NCBI GenBank assembly: GCA_034509495.1
Contig: CM067509.1
Span: 9,026,689 to 9,090,688 of the forward strand
Direction: 5' to 3'
Origin: Acestrorhynchus altus
Lineage: Eukaryota > Chordata > Actinopteri > Characiformes > Acestrorhynchidae
Length of the DNA: 64,000 nt
Below are positions 37,560-52,167 of the stretch, one piece after another. A model generated the notes under the pieces. The model worked only from the letters and a program-made list of their open reading frames with translations, had not been told where the DNA came from and made no database searches. Numbering within the stretch: the first letter of the stretch is position 1; each line of letters opens with the position of its first letter. The translations under genes were made by a program, and so were the position numbers.

Positions 37560-38060
37560 GGTCTCCCCAGCGGGCAGCAGCAGCAGCAGCGTCCCCCCCC
37601 TCCAGTGTCCAGCCTGGTCCAGCGTTGTAAACGGAGGAAGCCCCGCCCAGACTGTGTGCAGTGCTGACGTGCGTCGGCGCCTCACGTGACTGGAGAGGAA
37701 TGTTAACAATGCAGTAAGTGTCCAACTTTGTACTGCATTTCTAAATCTGCCGAGAGGAGCAGGAAAATGGAGGCCGAGCTCAGCATTTGTAAAGTCTGCC
37801 TTCAGTGAGACGAGACCCACCATCGGGCTAGGAAGCGAGTTTTACAGTCTCCAGCTCTGTCGCCGCACAGCGTTCGGGCGACGGTTCTGTCGCTGGTGAG
37901 TCCAACACACTTCTCCTCGCTCCGCGGCGGCGGTGGCAGAGAGGAGTAGCAGCAGTTCCAGCTCTTAGACAGGCCTGTAACCGAGCGCACACAGCTCTTC
38001 TCCTATGCGCAGGGCTGAGCTGAGCTGAGCTGAGTGTAAGAGACGGGGAAAGGGACTCTT
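37560..38060 (+). promoter_or_regulatory. GC-rich LATS2 promoter and probable noncoding first exon
   Basis: This is a marked CpG-rich block. A probable noncoding exon ends at 37895 with CGCTG|GTGAGTCC, a good donor site. Human LATS2 also begins with a noncoding exon far upstream of the coding start, and the next gene downstream in this orientation is LATS2. Short open frames here overlap on both strands and are not believed. Confidence 0.65.
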
Positions 38061-38222
38061 TTGAAGGGTGTGTTGTTTTTCACTGGGTTTCCTGTCCTCT
38101 TTAGAACTCCTCTCTCAACGATTAGAGTTAAAACCAGCTTTCAGTACTTGAAAAATAGAAATAAACATGAAACAGGTCAACACTGGAGCCAGGAGATGTC
38201 TAACAGCTAGCATCACCTGTTG

Positions 38223-38297
<75 letters not shown>

Positions 38298-38415
38298 GTT
38301 ATTATTACCACTGCTGTTACTACTATGAGCAACATCATAAAAATAATTGATAAAAATAAAAATCAATTGTAGAATTTTCTACCCACCATATTCAAATTGC
38401 TATTTTATTGCTTAT

Positions 38416-38472
<57 letters not shown>

Positions 38473-38524
38473 GATCACATACATACACCATGTTTGTGGC
38501 TAGGCCTTCTAATGATTGCTACTT

Positions 38525-38960
38525 CAGGTTGCCCGCTTGATGCTGACACAGATGTTCTATTGCGTTTGTTGGGTTTCTGTAGAGGAGTGCTGCCAATAGA
38601 AAAGAACTCTGGAGCAGATGAACATGAACTTATAGGCACCGGGAACCATGCCTAATGCCAGGGGTATGAAGCCTTCCAGCATGAAGCTGTGAAGCAGGGT
38701 TCTCTGCAATGATTGTGCTCCATCCAGTTTTGGGATGAGTTTGAGAGTTGGGGAGGTGATGAGATCGGGTGGTGATCATCCAACATCCTGTCCTTACTAC
38801 CGCTTGTTAATGAATTCAGTCACATCCTCACAGCAGTGCTCCAAACTTGTTAGATGCCTTATCGGGAAAGTAGAGAGTTACCCTATTTCTTTATTAATAC
38901 CCTTGAATTCAGAAGAAGATATGAATGAGCAGATGTTAATGTAGTGTGTATAGATGTTCC
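38525..38960. mobile_element. DNA-transposon-like repeat, longer copy of the 5007-5110 family
   Basis: CTGCCAATAGAAAAGAACTCTGGAGCAGATGAACATGAAC matches 5089-5116, and it continues with CATGCCTAATGCCAGG and AATTCAGTCACATCCTCACAGCAGTGCTCC. No transposase is visible. Confidence 0.6.
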
Positions 38961-40154
38961 CCCCATGCTTTAACAGGAATCAGAGAGCAGGTGTTATAAT
39001 GTTATTATAGATTAGTAATTCATTCAGCATCTCAGTTGTCTGGTATCAGTGACTTATTCCTGTAGTTTTGTGCTCACTAACCCTTCTGAAGACAGTAATG
39101 ATGTGGTGATATGGATCAGCTGAGATTGGTTGTGGTTGGAGTTAAGGTCCGTAGGAAGGTCAGTAGGCAGGAGTGGGTCTGGATTAGTGCTGATAGTGGT
39201 GTATGTGGTGTAGACTGTAGTTTCAGATATTTGTTTTCTATATGTTTTTGATTCAGCATTCTGTTTTGTGATTTTTGACCTGATGTTAACACTGAATAGT
39301 AGTTGTGCAAAGTGAGTCTTACTGTGCCAGTGCACAGAAAAATGGCTATTAGGATGTGGAGACATGTTTATGTTATGTCAAGTACACAGCTTGTTTTTAT
39401 TCTTTATCTTATGGAATGTTTTCTTTCTGACTTGTTTTGGATTGATAGTGCTTGTGCTTGATGTAAATTCCGATATCAGTTCTGGCCTGTTCTGAATGAA
39501 GTGAATTGCATTACCCAGAGCATGTGTTATCAAATACCTTGATTGATTTTACATTGTTCAGCTTTGTATCCATTGCAAAGCTGTTCTCAAGAGAGCCTAT
39601 AGGGAACACTGTGCTTTTTACCATTGATTATAGCATGGTACATGATCTTGTTTAGTGTGATACGTTTCTGCTGACATCTGAGGTGTTGATGGTGGGGATG
39701 AATGCCTGCTGAAGCCTGTACTGTGATTTTTTTGGACTGCTATGTGTGTCTGTGTCAACCATTCAGCAACTACTTTTAATAAGATGTAGTGGCATAATGT
39801 TTTACTTACTCTATACAAGGGCTGAACAAGTAATCAAAAATTAATCCAAACCGACTTTCAGAACTTATAATCAACTTCAGCTTACATCTGCCAATTATTT
39901 CAATTATTTTGTATATATTTTGTATATATTTTGTATACACACTCTGCATGTATTCATGTACTGTCCTCATAACATACTACCATGTAGTCATGTGACTCTG
40001 CTCTGTCCAGTCTGTGACATGGAAGCAACATGGGAACTCAAACACCAATTCAAATGAGGAATTTAAGCAGCTTGTTCCAAAGAAAAACAATGGCATTCAT
40101 TAAAATAATAGTTCAATAATCCGAATTGAGGTAAAATGTTCAATTAATAGTGTT

Positions 40155-40480
40155 AATGATTTGTGGCCATATCGCCCAGCTCTACTCTACACTTACATGT
40201 ATATTGTTGGGTGATATATCAATATTTATATAAATATCAGGATATAAATATAGTCAGATATGGGCTGATGCGATATTGTTTATGTTTTAAAGTTTTTAAA
40301 ATGATGTTTTGTTTCAATTTTGTGGAAAAGCCTTTTTCTGCTCTTGATCTGCTCCACCCCCTGCTCTCAGCTGCTCCTCCCACTCATCCTCTGCTCCCAC
40401 TTGCATTTTCACATACACCCTATTGTCTAGTCCTAATACATACAGTGTTTATAACAGATGATATCATAATATTCCATTAA
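40155..40480. mobile_element. MITE-like repeat of the GGGCTG-GATAT family
   Basis: It contains GGGTGATATATCAATATTTAT, GGATATAAATATAGTCAGATATGGG, then CTGCTCCACCCCCTGCTCTCAGCTGCTCC, and ends near GATGATATCATAATATTCC. The same succession is seen at 50655-50900 and 53396-53712. Confidence 0.6.
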
Positions 40481-42761
40481 AGTTGTGATTTTGTTACCAA
40501 ACCTTTTTTTTTGTGCACTTTATTAATGTTTTCATGACCTCATAGTAACAGCAGTGCATGTTATGTACTGGGTGCCAGATGTTTTTCAAAGAACAATTCA
40601 AAATGCAGAATATTAACTTATTAGAATCTAATTTGGTGTGAAAAGAGAAGAATAAAAGATTGCTTAACAAAATAAAACATAAAAAATCATCCAAACAGTA
40701 CAGGTTATGTTAGGTTTGTAAAACTCATTGGTTTGTTATCATTGTTAATGGAAACTTCGTATTATCTGATACTGTGATGCATTAGAAACATATTAAGGTT
40801 ACACTGTTTTGGGGTTGAATCTGGGGTGATTGTGATGTCCCATATTTTTTTCCTGTGCATATCTGCAGTTGCAGATACATGCACATTAATAAACTGTGTG
40901 GAGTGGCAGTAAAAAGTGTTTTTTAGTCTAGTAACTCATTTATATCTAAAGATTCTGCTTTTTTGGTGTGAAAATATATTTTGCTGGAGTGGGTGATACA
41001 GTAAAATAACATCACACTATTTAAAAACATTTTAATAATACACTTTAATATTTATCACAATATTTTGACACAGATAAAAGGTACCAGTAGTAACAGATCA
41101 GAAAAAAAACTTCTGCTACTAAAGCAATAGTAGATAATTTAACATAAAGCATTTTTATTTTAAATATGCTGCTATATTCGACTAAATACGACCGTGCCCT
41201 TTGTAATGAAATGTATACTTGTTCAGTGTTCCTTAAACACTGATATCTGTGATATTGTGAACAACAATTACATAAAATACTCCTATTGCCCATCTCTTTA
41301 TTTCACAAATTGAACATCTGTCTGATGCTGATATTTTAAGCAATAGTCTGTCAATACTGATTTGATTGCACTATAATCAATACCACCTAGTAATTTTGGA
41401 CTATTTTCATTGGTCTGTTCTTCAGCAAAAATGGAAATACAAGGTTTTAGTGTGAACTGAAGACATTACTTTCATGGGAGGCACCCAAAAATCTTGATTG
41501 AAATGTATTGGCGTACCATGTGTCATAGTAGTAACATTAGTAGTAGTTGACATCATGATGTAAAGACCTTGTAGTTTTTGTTTTTTTAACTTTCTGACAT
41601 TATTTGGGTCTGGCTGTCAGAATCATGTTTTCCATTGACATCCACTGAAAGGTAAAAAGGTCTTCCATCCTCCTGTAAAGTTGACATTTTGAAAATACAT
41701 AAGCATACACTGAGCTTGTGCTTGAAGCATGACAGACATCAAGTTTGTATGCAAGTAATGTAGTCTATATTTAAAGTTTGGTTTGCATGAAATTCTACAA
41801 CAGTTATATCTTTGAAAGATCATTGGCTGGTGTAGATGATTTTGTGGGACACGCTGCAGTGTGCCACAGAAAGGTAATTCTGAACATAAAAAATAACAAC
41901 AACAATAATTTGTCAGTTCCATCTGTTCACATCCCAGTGTGTGAGACAACTGTAAAATGTGTTTATTTATTGGTTTACTTCATCATGCGATGAAGTTGTA
42001 TGGCTTTTCATGTTGTTACTTGTGGAATGGAATGCTTTGTGTGTGGACCTGGTGCTGGAAGCATCACAAGAATGGAGGCTTAGGATAAAGATCCTGGAGA
42101 TTGAGCAACATGCTTGCATCCTGGAGCAAGGCACCACCATCATGCTTGTATTAAAGCCTGTTTGTTCTCTGATTTGTCCAGTTTTGTGATAATTTTTTTC
42201 TCCATAAATCTGAGGCAAAGTCAGCATGTGAAAATGTGTATTTTCTTTCATTTCATGTTGTTTTGAGAATACTGTTTTGAGAATTATTTTTTTTAACTAA
42301 TCAAAAAAAGTCATGCAAGAGTGACAAGGCTTTACAAATTGAACCAAAAAATTAAACTGTGTGATATACACACTGTGAAAACTGGCAATATTGGTTGCTT
42401 TTCAGCTTTTGTGTTATTATTAATGCTGTAATTCATTGATGATTAACAACATATGCCTTGACGTAAGGTCAGTAAAACGGATTAGACCTTAAATAACCAT
42501 CGTTGTAGAGTCCAGATAGAGACAGCAGTTTGGTTTCAGGTCCTCCTGTTTTGACTGTTAGTAATCTCATCAGAATTATCTCTTAACATACTGACCTTAT
42601 AGTCATATCAGTGAGTACCCTTAATACCCTCTGTCTGTTTGTTTGATGTATTCAGTATGTATTGATGATCAACTTCATCACGCTGCGGACTCACTATGGC
42701 CGGTCTGTAAGCCCCTAAATGCTATGTGCCCTGAGCACTTATCCTACACAGTTTCTTGTAT

Positions 42762-42850
42762 GAGGGCTGGGCAATATTTTGTTAATATCATTATATTGTG
42801 ATATATTTTGTACAAGACATATTGTAATATCATAACTGTTTTATAAGTGC
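42762..42850. repeat. Fragment of the GGGCTG-GATAT repeat family
   Basis: TGAGGGCTGGGCAATATTTTG followed by repeated ATATTGTGATAT strings. Short and AT-rich, so boundaries are loose. Confidence 0.5.
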
Positions 42851-43574
42851 CCATCTGTATTTGAGCATTTCTGTGAGGATTTGATTGAATTCCAAGACAA
42901 AAGCTTTAGCAAGGTCAGGATGTTGGATGCTGCTTCATAGCACTGCTTCACAACTCAGTGCAGGAGGGCTTTATACCCCTCTAGCCGGCATCTGGCATTT
43001 GCATCTGACTGTAGGTCAGTTTGGTTAGTATGCTTGTTTTGTTTTACATTAGGGCTGCTGGTGGTTTCAGAAATGACTTGATTATGAATAATGATAAGTT
43101 TTATCTCTGTCGGCATGAAGCTATGCTTGCGTCAGAAAGACATGTGCCTCTTCCCCTCATCCTCCAGTGCTCCGCCTCAGGAGAGTAGCAGCACCCTGCT
43201 GGAATGCACACAATGTCCTTTGAAATAAAGCAGCACTAATTTCTGTTCAGCCTCAAGTATTTCACCTGTACATAGACAAACCGCCACACACACCTTGAGC
43301 CTTTAACTCACGTCTCTACTTCTATGTGCTCTGTCTCCACAGGCAAAGATGCAAACCATGCCAGAATGGAACCAGCCCACGTGTGTGACTCTTTTCATGT
43401 CATGGGAGGAAGGGGAGTGTGACCCCTAAAAGCGGGCAATGTGATCACTTAGGAGCCAGAAGAAGCCGGAGAGAGACAATCTGCTAAAGCTTTCTAAAAG
43501 AATCCCAATCACCGCTCAAATCTACCCCACTGCAGGGCCTTATCTTTTTAGGTCAGACCCATTCATAGCTGAGC

Positions 43575-43576
<2 letters not shown>

Positions 43577-43620
<44 letters not shown>
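43577..43620. repeat. (GT)n microsatellite just upstream of the LATS2 start codon
   Basis: An uninterrupted 44-bp GT array 137 bp before the ATG at 43758, probably in the 5' untranslated part of the coding exon or in the intron end. Confidence 0.95.
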
Positions 43621-43623
<3 letters not shown>

Positions 43624-43757
43624 GGGTCTAATTTTATTCTTCATATGCTAGCTCTGTTCAAGCACTTGGGATGTGAATTGAGTGTTTGAGTGGATTTGCC
43701 ATTGTGCAGTACCGTAGACCACTTGTGATTCAGCGTTAGACCAGGTCAGGTCCATCC

Positions 43758-46700
43758 ATGAGGCCTAAAACGTTCCCCGCTGCCCCGTACGTGGGCAACA
43801 CGCGCCAGCGCCTGCAGGAGATAAAAGAGGGACTGAAGCAGCCAGCTAAGCTGGTGAGTCAAGCACTGCATGGGGGCAGTTCTCGAGGAGAAGGGGGCAG
43901 AGGAGGGGACTGTAAGGGTAAAGACCAGAGCGGCAGACAGCAGCAACTCCGACAGCCACAGAAGTTCAACAACTACCAGAACGCCCTACGAGAGATTCGC
44001 AAGTCTTTGATGCCCTTTGCCAATGAGTCGGGTCCAGCGTCCAACTCAGCCCACCCCAGCGGAGATGTCAACCGGCAGATGCTGCAGGAGCTGGTCAAAG
44101 CTGGATGTGATCAGGTATGATTGTTTTCATAAATTATTAAAGCCAGAATGCCCCAACATTGTAGGAAAACTGTGCCCTAGAAGGTCTGGACCATAAAATC
44201 AGCAAAGTGATGGCAGGTCTTGTGGTCTGTACCTAACAAAAGTACCTAAAGGATCTGCTGCTAATGTCTTGGTGCTAGATACTACTGGAGACTTTCAGAG
44301 GTTTCAGTGTGTCCATAACAGTCAAAGCTGTTTTGTTTTGGAACAGGTTGGACCAACACAATATTAGGCATGTGGTTTAAATGTTATGGCTGATCAGTGT
44401 AAACACATTTATAATGTGCAAATTGTTCACATGAGGGTATTGATAATGCACACATTTAAGGCTTGGTATAAGGCCAGTTTCAGATTTGGATTACAGGTTT
44501 AATTTTTAATGTGCTGAAAATATGTATAGATCTATGAGCTCTGAAACAACAGTACTTAATAAGCCATAAAAAGTCCACAGTGCAAGCCCCTCCTCTTCTA
44601 CTCTGATGGAATACAGCTATTTGAATTAATCACATGTATTGATTTCTTTCTATGAAAACTGCAAATGAAAGTCCTCCTTAGTCTAAAGGCTAAAGACTAA
44701 AGGCTAAAATCTGACAGTGTTTGTCAGAGAAGACATACAAATGTGCAGGTCTGTTTGTCTCTTGGATGTCATTGAGAGGAATGGACATTGATTAAGTTCC
44801 AGTTGCTATGTGGGTTATGTAGCTATGTTTTTTAGTTTTGAATGTGTTGTTAAATGCATGTGGGCTGAAAACTGGTGGTGTGAACAGGTGATGTCTGTGG
44901 ACCATTTCAAGTATGTACAGTATGTGTAACAGCAGCACACACATATAGACACTACACAGCAATAGCACACTCTTCTGTGAGTAAACAGGACACTGAATAT
45001 AATTTAGAGATACAAAGTTTTTTCAGTGATACCCATCTTGGATGTTCACAAAGTGTAAGTAATATGGAGAAAGAGAAAGATCACTGTTAAAAAATCTAAA
45101 CATCTAAACATGAAAAAAAAATTAATCCCAATTTTTCACCCAATCTGGAAATGAAAATCACCCAGGTTTTTGGATTAGGATTCTCCCTTATCCCACATGA
45201 TTTTCCTGACACTAGTAGTTAAGGACAAGCATATGCATCCTCTGATACATCTGAAGCCAGCCACCCCCTCTTTTCAAACTGCCATCATTGCATCATTGCT
45301 GGGAAGCCCACACACTCTGAGGTCCCCAGCACTAGTACAACAGCTCACAGACACCTGTGCCAGCCAGGATCGCACTGCGTGTGAGGTGGGGAGAGTGCGC
45401 ATCTACCCATTCAGAGATAGCATGGCCAATTTTACTCTCTCTGACTGCAGCTGCAGATGATAAGCCGCATGAACCGGGATTGAAACCTGCAGTCTTCTCA
45501 TCATAGTGCCAGTGCATTAGTAAACTCTGAATCTAATGTTTACTTTCAAATCATGTGGTCTGTTCAATAGGATATATGTGTAGTAATGGGACTCACTGTC
45601 AGAAGGAGGTTGCTGGCCAAAATTTTGCAATACATGGCCCCATCCATCCTCCCTTCATTACGGTGCAGTCATCCTGTCCCCTTTGCAAGAAAAACACCCC
45701 AAAGTATGATGTTTCCACCCCCCATGCTTCAAAACTTCAGGTTGTACTCATCCTTCTTCATCCTCCAAACACTGATACCAAAATCTTTTATTTTGGTCTC
45801 ATCTGACCACATGACCTTCTCCCATGCCTCCTCTGGATCATCCAGATAGTTATTGGCGTACTTCAATTGGACCTGGACATGTGCTGGCATGAGCAGGGGG
45901 ACATTGCATGAGCTGCAGGATTTTAAGCCAAAATAATGTAATGTGTTATTAACTGTATTATTTGAGACTGTGGTCCCAGCTCTCTTCAGGTTATTGACAA
46001 GGCCCTCCCATGTAGTTCTGGGCTGATTCCTGACCTTTTTCAGACCTTTTTCATCCTTACCCCACGAGGTGAGATCTTGCATGGAGCCCCAAACCGAGGA
46101 AGAATGACAGTCATCTTCTGTTTCTTCCATTTTCCAATAATTGCACCAAAAGCTGTTGCCTTCTCACCAACTTGCTTGCCTATTCTCCTGTAGCCCATCC
46201 CAGCCTTGTGCAGATCTACAATTTTGTTCCTGATGATTGACCATGGTTGGAGTATGATTGATTGAGTATGTGGACAGGTTTTTTTTGTAACAAATTCAAA
46301 CATGTGCAATTAATACAGGTAATGAGTGCAGAGTAGGAGGCCTTCTTAAAGAAAGACTAACAGGACTGTGAGAGCCAGAATTATTTCTGGTTGGTAGGTG
46401 ATCAAATACTTATTTCATGCAATAAAATGCAAATAATAATAATGCTAATAATTTAAAAATCATACAATGTGATTTTCTGGACTTAGATTCTGTGTCTCAT
46501 AGTTGAAGTGTACCTACGATAAAAATGATAGACCTTTGTAGGTTCTAGATAGATTCTTTGTAGGTGGGAAAACTTGCAAAATTGGCAGTGTATCAAATCA
46601 GCATTTATTTGTATAGTGCTCTTCACAACTGAAGTTGTCACAGAGCAGCTTCACAGAAATTAATTAAATAAATAAATAAATAAAAAGGTTAAAACAGGAA

Positions 46701-47994
46701 CAAATTATAAATGACAGATCCCCTAGTAAGCAAGCCAAATGGCGACAGTGGCAAAGAAAAACTCCCTCAGACCTGGAGGAAGAAACCTTGGGAGCAACCA
46801 GGCTCACAAGGGGAGGACCCATCCTTCTCTGGTCAAACTACTTATACATAGTTGGGGGAAACTGGATCCCTACATCTCTGTTCTATTACTCGGGTACTGA
46901 AGTAATGTTAGTTTGCTGGTGTACATAATATTAACAGTAGATTTCTACATAATTGGTGATGGTGGGTGAGCAGCTAGTCATAGGCAGGGTGGGAAACTAG
47001 TCCAGGTCCAGTAGTGGAAGGTGGAAAGCTAATGTAAAGATGTATCAGGGTAGCGTGGTGTCCTTCTCAGATGGGGCAGAAGAGCTTGAGGTTAGGGCCT
47101 AATCAGTTCAGGCCGGTGGGTCATCATTAACTCAGAAAAAGAATGCTTATTTTCCCCATTGTACCTAGACATTTCGATTCTTTGTTGCTTCAATTCACAA
47201 ATGGCCTTTGATCATAAATGAGACAAGTCTTTTTCACTGATTCATTTCTAACATACAGTGGACACCAACACAATGACTGCTGATTGCCAAGTCTGAAGCC
47301 ATTACATAATATTGAGTACAGAAATGTTGGAAAGGCAGTTATATTTCTCAACCTATTGAACATTTATTTTCTTTGAGAGTTCTGTAGAACATCTCCATCC
47401 CAGAGGGAAGAAGAGGGCTGTGACAGGATGTGAAGCCAATCACCTTTCCCCCTGAAAAACAAAAGTATTCTGATGTATCTGTATCTGATTTGAGTAGAAC
47501 CAGCTTTTTCATGTGGTACAAGTACAGCGGTGCCTGTTAGTGGTATATTGCAGCCCAGTGGTATGTTTTGTGTACATTAGATAAAGCTGCATATTGATCA
47601 GGGAGCTTTGTTTCATATTTGCTCATCATGCAGTATAGCAGAATTTCTTAAACAGGCCTGCGAGCAGAGCTTTATGGCATTTGTTGCGCTAAGGTTGTGC
47701 GTCTAAAGTGGCACTACGGGCCTGAGAACGGTCCTGTGATTGTGAGGCATGTAAGGAATGCTATGCTCAAGCCCATGCACAACACCACTGAGAAATCCAC
47801 CACCGCACAGTGGAATTATGAGGCCTTGCCTGAGGGTGCTGAGCTGCCTCTGTGGCAGGCTTTATGACATGGCTAAATGGAGACTGGAATGGGGCTTTTT
47901 TCACTCCTCGGCAGTTGAAACATGGTATCAGATAGGTTATAGTCTGTACACAGTGGATCCAGTGTCTGGATTAGGGGTGTGATGATTGACAAAA

Positions 47995-48029
<35 letters not shown>

Positions 48030-48249
48030 GCATCTTGCATTATATAATGGGCCAATGTGTTATTATACACTTTATGGGCAGCAGTGGGCTTGTGGTTGGG
48101 GAACCAGCCTCATGACTGGAAGGTTGCTGGTTCGATTCCTTGAACTGGATGAATGTTTTTTTACTAAGCACTTAATTCCTGGGCAATATGGATAGGGCTG
48201 CCCACTGCTCCGGACACATGTGCTCACTGCCCCCAAGTGTGTAAATTCA

Positions 48250-48295
<46 letters not shown>

Positions 48296-49224
48296 TGTTT
48301 CTGTCTGTCTGTCTGTCTGTCTGTCTGTGTGTCAACTGTTAGGTAACAGTCTTAACTGTCAGTTATACACCCAAAATATAATACTCCCAACCCACTATTG
48401 AAGACCTAGTGTGAAGGCTAAACACAAAGGCTACTATAGAAGAATATGATGGTCAGACTGAAAACCTAACTTTCATGCTAGGTTCCTACTTGTTGCATTG
48501 CAAAATATGGTGGTTCTGCACTGCATGCTGATCCTGCCTTTTTTTGTAACTAGGCATTAATCAAAATAGATGATTCTGAAGGCAAATGTGCATTTCTTTG
48601 CCCTGCCACCTGTTGTTTTGGAGAATACTGCAGCAAAAAAAACTGAAGTGTCAAGTATAAATGCCTACATAGCATAGCTAGGCTAGGGTACGTTAAGTGG
48701 CTGTGGGATATTGTAATGTCTTAAACCAGTCAATAAAAGCAGAGCTTATAGCCCACCATAAAGGGAAAACCATGTTTAATACTGAGGCAAAATATATAAG
48801 AGGCTTATATAAAGTATAATTATTTATCAAAGTACAATTTTAATACTCAGTCAGTGAATTGTGTTGCACATTTAAATACCGTATGTGGATTATGTATCAA
48901 AGCATGCATAATAAAGATTAAGGGGTCCATTTAAAATCTTGTGCTCACTGAGCCTGATGAATGCAAGCTTTGCACAAATCTTTCTCCACTTCATCTGCAG
49001 ACACTCTTTGGATGACACTCAGATGGTTCTTTGTATTCTGTGCTTTTTCCTTTTGAGATGCCTGGAGAATTCCTCATACTGGAGAAAGTATTGCTCAAGT
49101 GTCCTCCCTGCTTGTGGCTAAAGATGAATTGGGACAGTTTGGACACACACAGGAAGTGTCTCCATTCAATAGCAGCTGGGTGGAACAGTTTCCCCAGTGG
49201 GCGTGACGCACCGCCGCCTGGGAC

Positions 49225-49291
<67 letters not shown>

Positions 49292-51996
49292 TCTCTCTCT
49301 TTTTATGTGTGTTTGTCACTTTTCTCTCTACATTTGTTCCATCTTTGTAATATTTTCACAATGTATGCCATATACCAAGTCAGCTCAGCCCTCTCTCGAT
49401 CATGTTTTTGATTTTAAGCCCTGCAAGATTATTTCATTATTGAGCCTAACATTCACTGAATGTTATACAGTATTGTGTCACTACTGTGAAACTAACCTGT
49501 CAGTTATGCAGTTTATCATAGTGAGGAAGTGAAGGGTGGGTCCACATGCTAATGCTCAAGTGTCAGTGAAGTGTCAGTGAAGTGTCTTGTGAAGTGACTT
49601 GCCCAAATACAGGACTGATACTCAGACTTAGCTTGCATTTATAGGCTTCATTTTTATGATGATGATAATGATGATGATGATGATGATGATGATAATTATT
49701 GATAATAGTAATAATAATAATAATAATAATAATATTATGTAATGACTGGTATTTTAGTTGTCTCTTTGACTGCTCTTTTTTTCTGGGTAAGTCATGGCTG
49801 AATGCTCTGCTCCGGGTGCTTTTGTGGAGTCCTCTGAGCAGATTTTATCACAGCTCCTTGCTCCACAAGTTACACAGCGATGCAGCGCTGGGTTACATAA
49901 TCACCTTTGAGGAGGAAATGTTTTGCTGGGGGAGTAGGAGGGGTACTAAGGGAGGAGATGAAGAGCACTTTAAACCCCATTCTTCTTCTGCCTGTCAAAT
50001 GCAGATGAGTTACAACATTTTTGGGGGCAATGAAAAGCTGTGATGCACATGTGTAATATTTTTCTTTCAGAACAATAGAAATAGTCTAAATTACATAAAT
50101 TACATTCTTGCTCAACCTACATAAAAATGAGTATCTTGTATTTCTTTCTATGAATTTCTATGAATGTTCTTACATGTTATACATGTGCAAAAGAGCCCAT
50201 ATTTTAGATTTCTGTTGTATTTTATTTTTTTTAGGTTCACATACAATGTTTGCAGCTTTATTCATAATTCATTTTCCAGCTTCACTTTGTCCCTTAGAAT
50301 GAAGCTGTTTCTGTTTGTGTGCCTTATACTAGTTCATCTCAGGGAATTAGCATATTGTAAAGTTTTGTTCAAAATTGAAAAACTGTCACATATTTTATAT
50401 TCATTACATTTAACATTACATATTGTAAGCCTTTTTTGCTTTAATGTTGATACTGATTGAATAGTAACTTACTTAGAATTAAATAATCATTTAAAATGCT
50501 GGATTTTTATGAGCTATAAGCCATAGCAAAGTAAAACAAAAATGTTTTGAAATGACACTTCACATGTAATGAATATAAAATACCTGGCATTTTTTTAAAA
50601 CATCACTATATTAACAGACATCATCTGGAAGATGAAGAATATTTTAATTATTTTAACTAGAGCTGGGCAGTATTTTCATATTCATATCTGTATCTATGGG
50701 GATATAAACAGAGCAGGATATGGGTTCAGAAGATATCATATATATTGAGTATTAAAGTTTTTGAAAAAATTGTTTTCAACCTTTTTTTTTTTTGGCTCTG
50801 CTCTGTCCCCGTTCTCTGCTGCTCCTCTACTCTACTGGCCTCTTCCCCCATTTTCTCCTGTACACTATGGATAAGACTTAGTGTATATAAAGAAGAAATG
50901 AAGATTAAATTTTAGTTTGTTTGATATGACAAAGGATTATATGGGGTGTCCTAATTTTTCAACATCATATATCATATCATACATTGTAATTCAGCTAAAA
51001 TATATTAGAATGTTTATTGTTCATATTGTGCGTCCACAAACGTCGTCTACATTTATGCTCATTCGTATTTATTCTAATGGAATATATTGTTTCACAGACA
51101 GACTGAAATACTCTTACTGCTGAGATCAGCAGTTTTGCTCACTCTCAGCAGAGCACTGTATTCATTGCAGATTATACAGTAATAGCATAAATAACACAGT
51201 TCCATGTCTCTGTTTTTATTTTTTTTTAATAACGTGTTTCAGTACGAACTGTAGTCTTGTTTACTCATGCTATGTTCCGTAAGGTTTTGGTGTGTGAGGA
51301 GTGTGAACAGCGCAGAAGGGTGGAGAAAGCTTCCAAACACTTGCAAATAATCACTTTCACATAATTGCTGTTTGTGTGAACTGAAGTATGATGCTGAGAT
51401 GTTGTGGTTAGTTTTTTCCCCCTGCTTTTGACAATGTCCATCGTTCTGCGCATCCATCTGCGCAGATCTCTGAGGGTCCTCCATGTGGCTTTCATTTCCA
51501 CATGCTATGGAAGAATGCGATTGAGAATCGTGTCAAAGTGAAAGCTTGTATGAGAAAACAACTTTTAACACTGACTCACTGCTATACAGCAGCTAGAGTA
51601 ATGTCACTCCAGCCATGGAGACAGTTTGTTTTCATAAATATTCAGAAAAGTTGGGAGTTTGCTCAGCCCTGTCTGGTTGTGTGACTGTCACTGCAGTGAG
51701 ATTGGTGGTGGTGACCATGATGACTCGGGTACGAATGTGAATGCAGATATTTTGGGCACATCGCATATGAAAGTAGGTGGTACAGAGAAGGATAAATCAA
51801 GAATAAACAAGCCAGGTTGGGTTCACAGATAGAAGTGCAGATTTTCACAGAGCTGGATTTTTTCCTCTTTGGCTTATGGAATGTACTGAACATCTGTCGC
51901 AATGACAGCCGAGGTCATGACTGGAACGATCTCAGTCCCAACCCCTTTTTAAGTGTGTGTGTTTGTGTGTGTGTGTGTGCGTGTGTGCGGACGGGC

Positions 51997-52067
<71 letters not shown>

Positions 52068-52121
52068 TGTGTCTGTGTTCTGCATCCATGAATGACTGCA
52101 TGTGTGCCTGGAAAAAGGAAT

Positions 52122-52167
<46 letters not shown>

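Larger units (their letters stand above)
38061..43757 (+). other. Probable LATS2 first intron and 5' untranslated region
   Basis: No separate gene is seen. It holds microsatellites at 38224-38297 (ATT) and 38420-38468 (TG), repeat fragments at 38525-38960, 40155-40480 and 42762-42850, and AT-rich sequence. A candidate acceptor CTCCACAG at 43335-43342 would start a coding exon with about 415 bp of leader, including a GT array at 43577-43620 and upstream ATGs. Confidence 0.5.

Noticed and set aside
37434..37990. Several open frames on both strands
   Set aside because: They lie in the GC-rich promoter block, where stops are rare; none resembles a protein.
48078..48150. Functional tRNA gene
   Set aside because: Only A-box-like and B-box strings are present, no cloverleaf can be drawn, and the body continues as a SINE.
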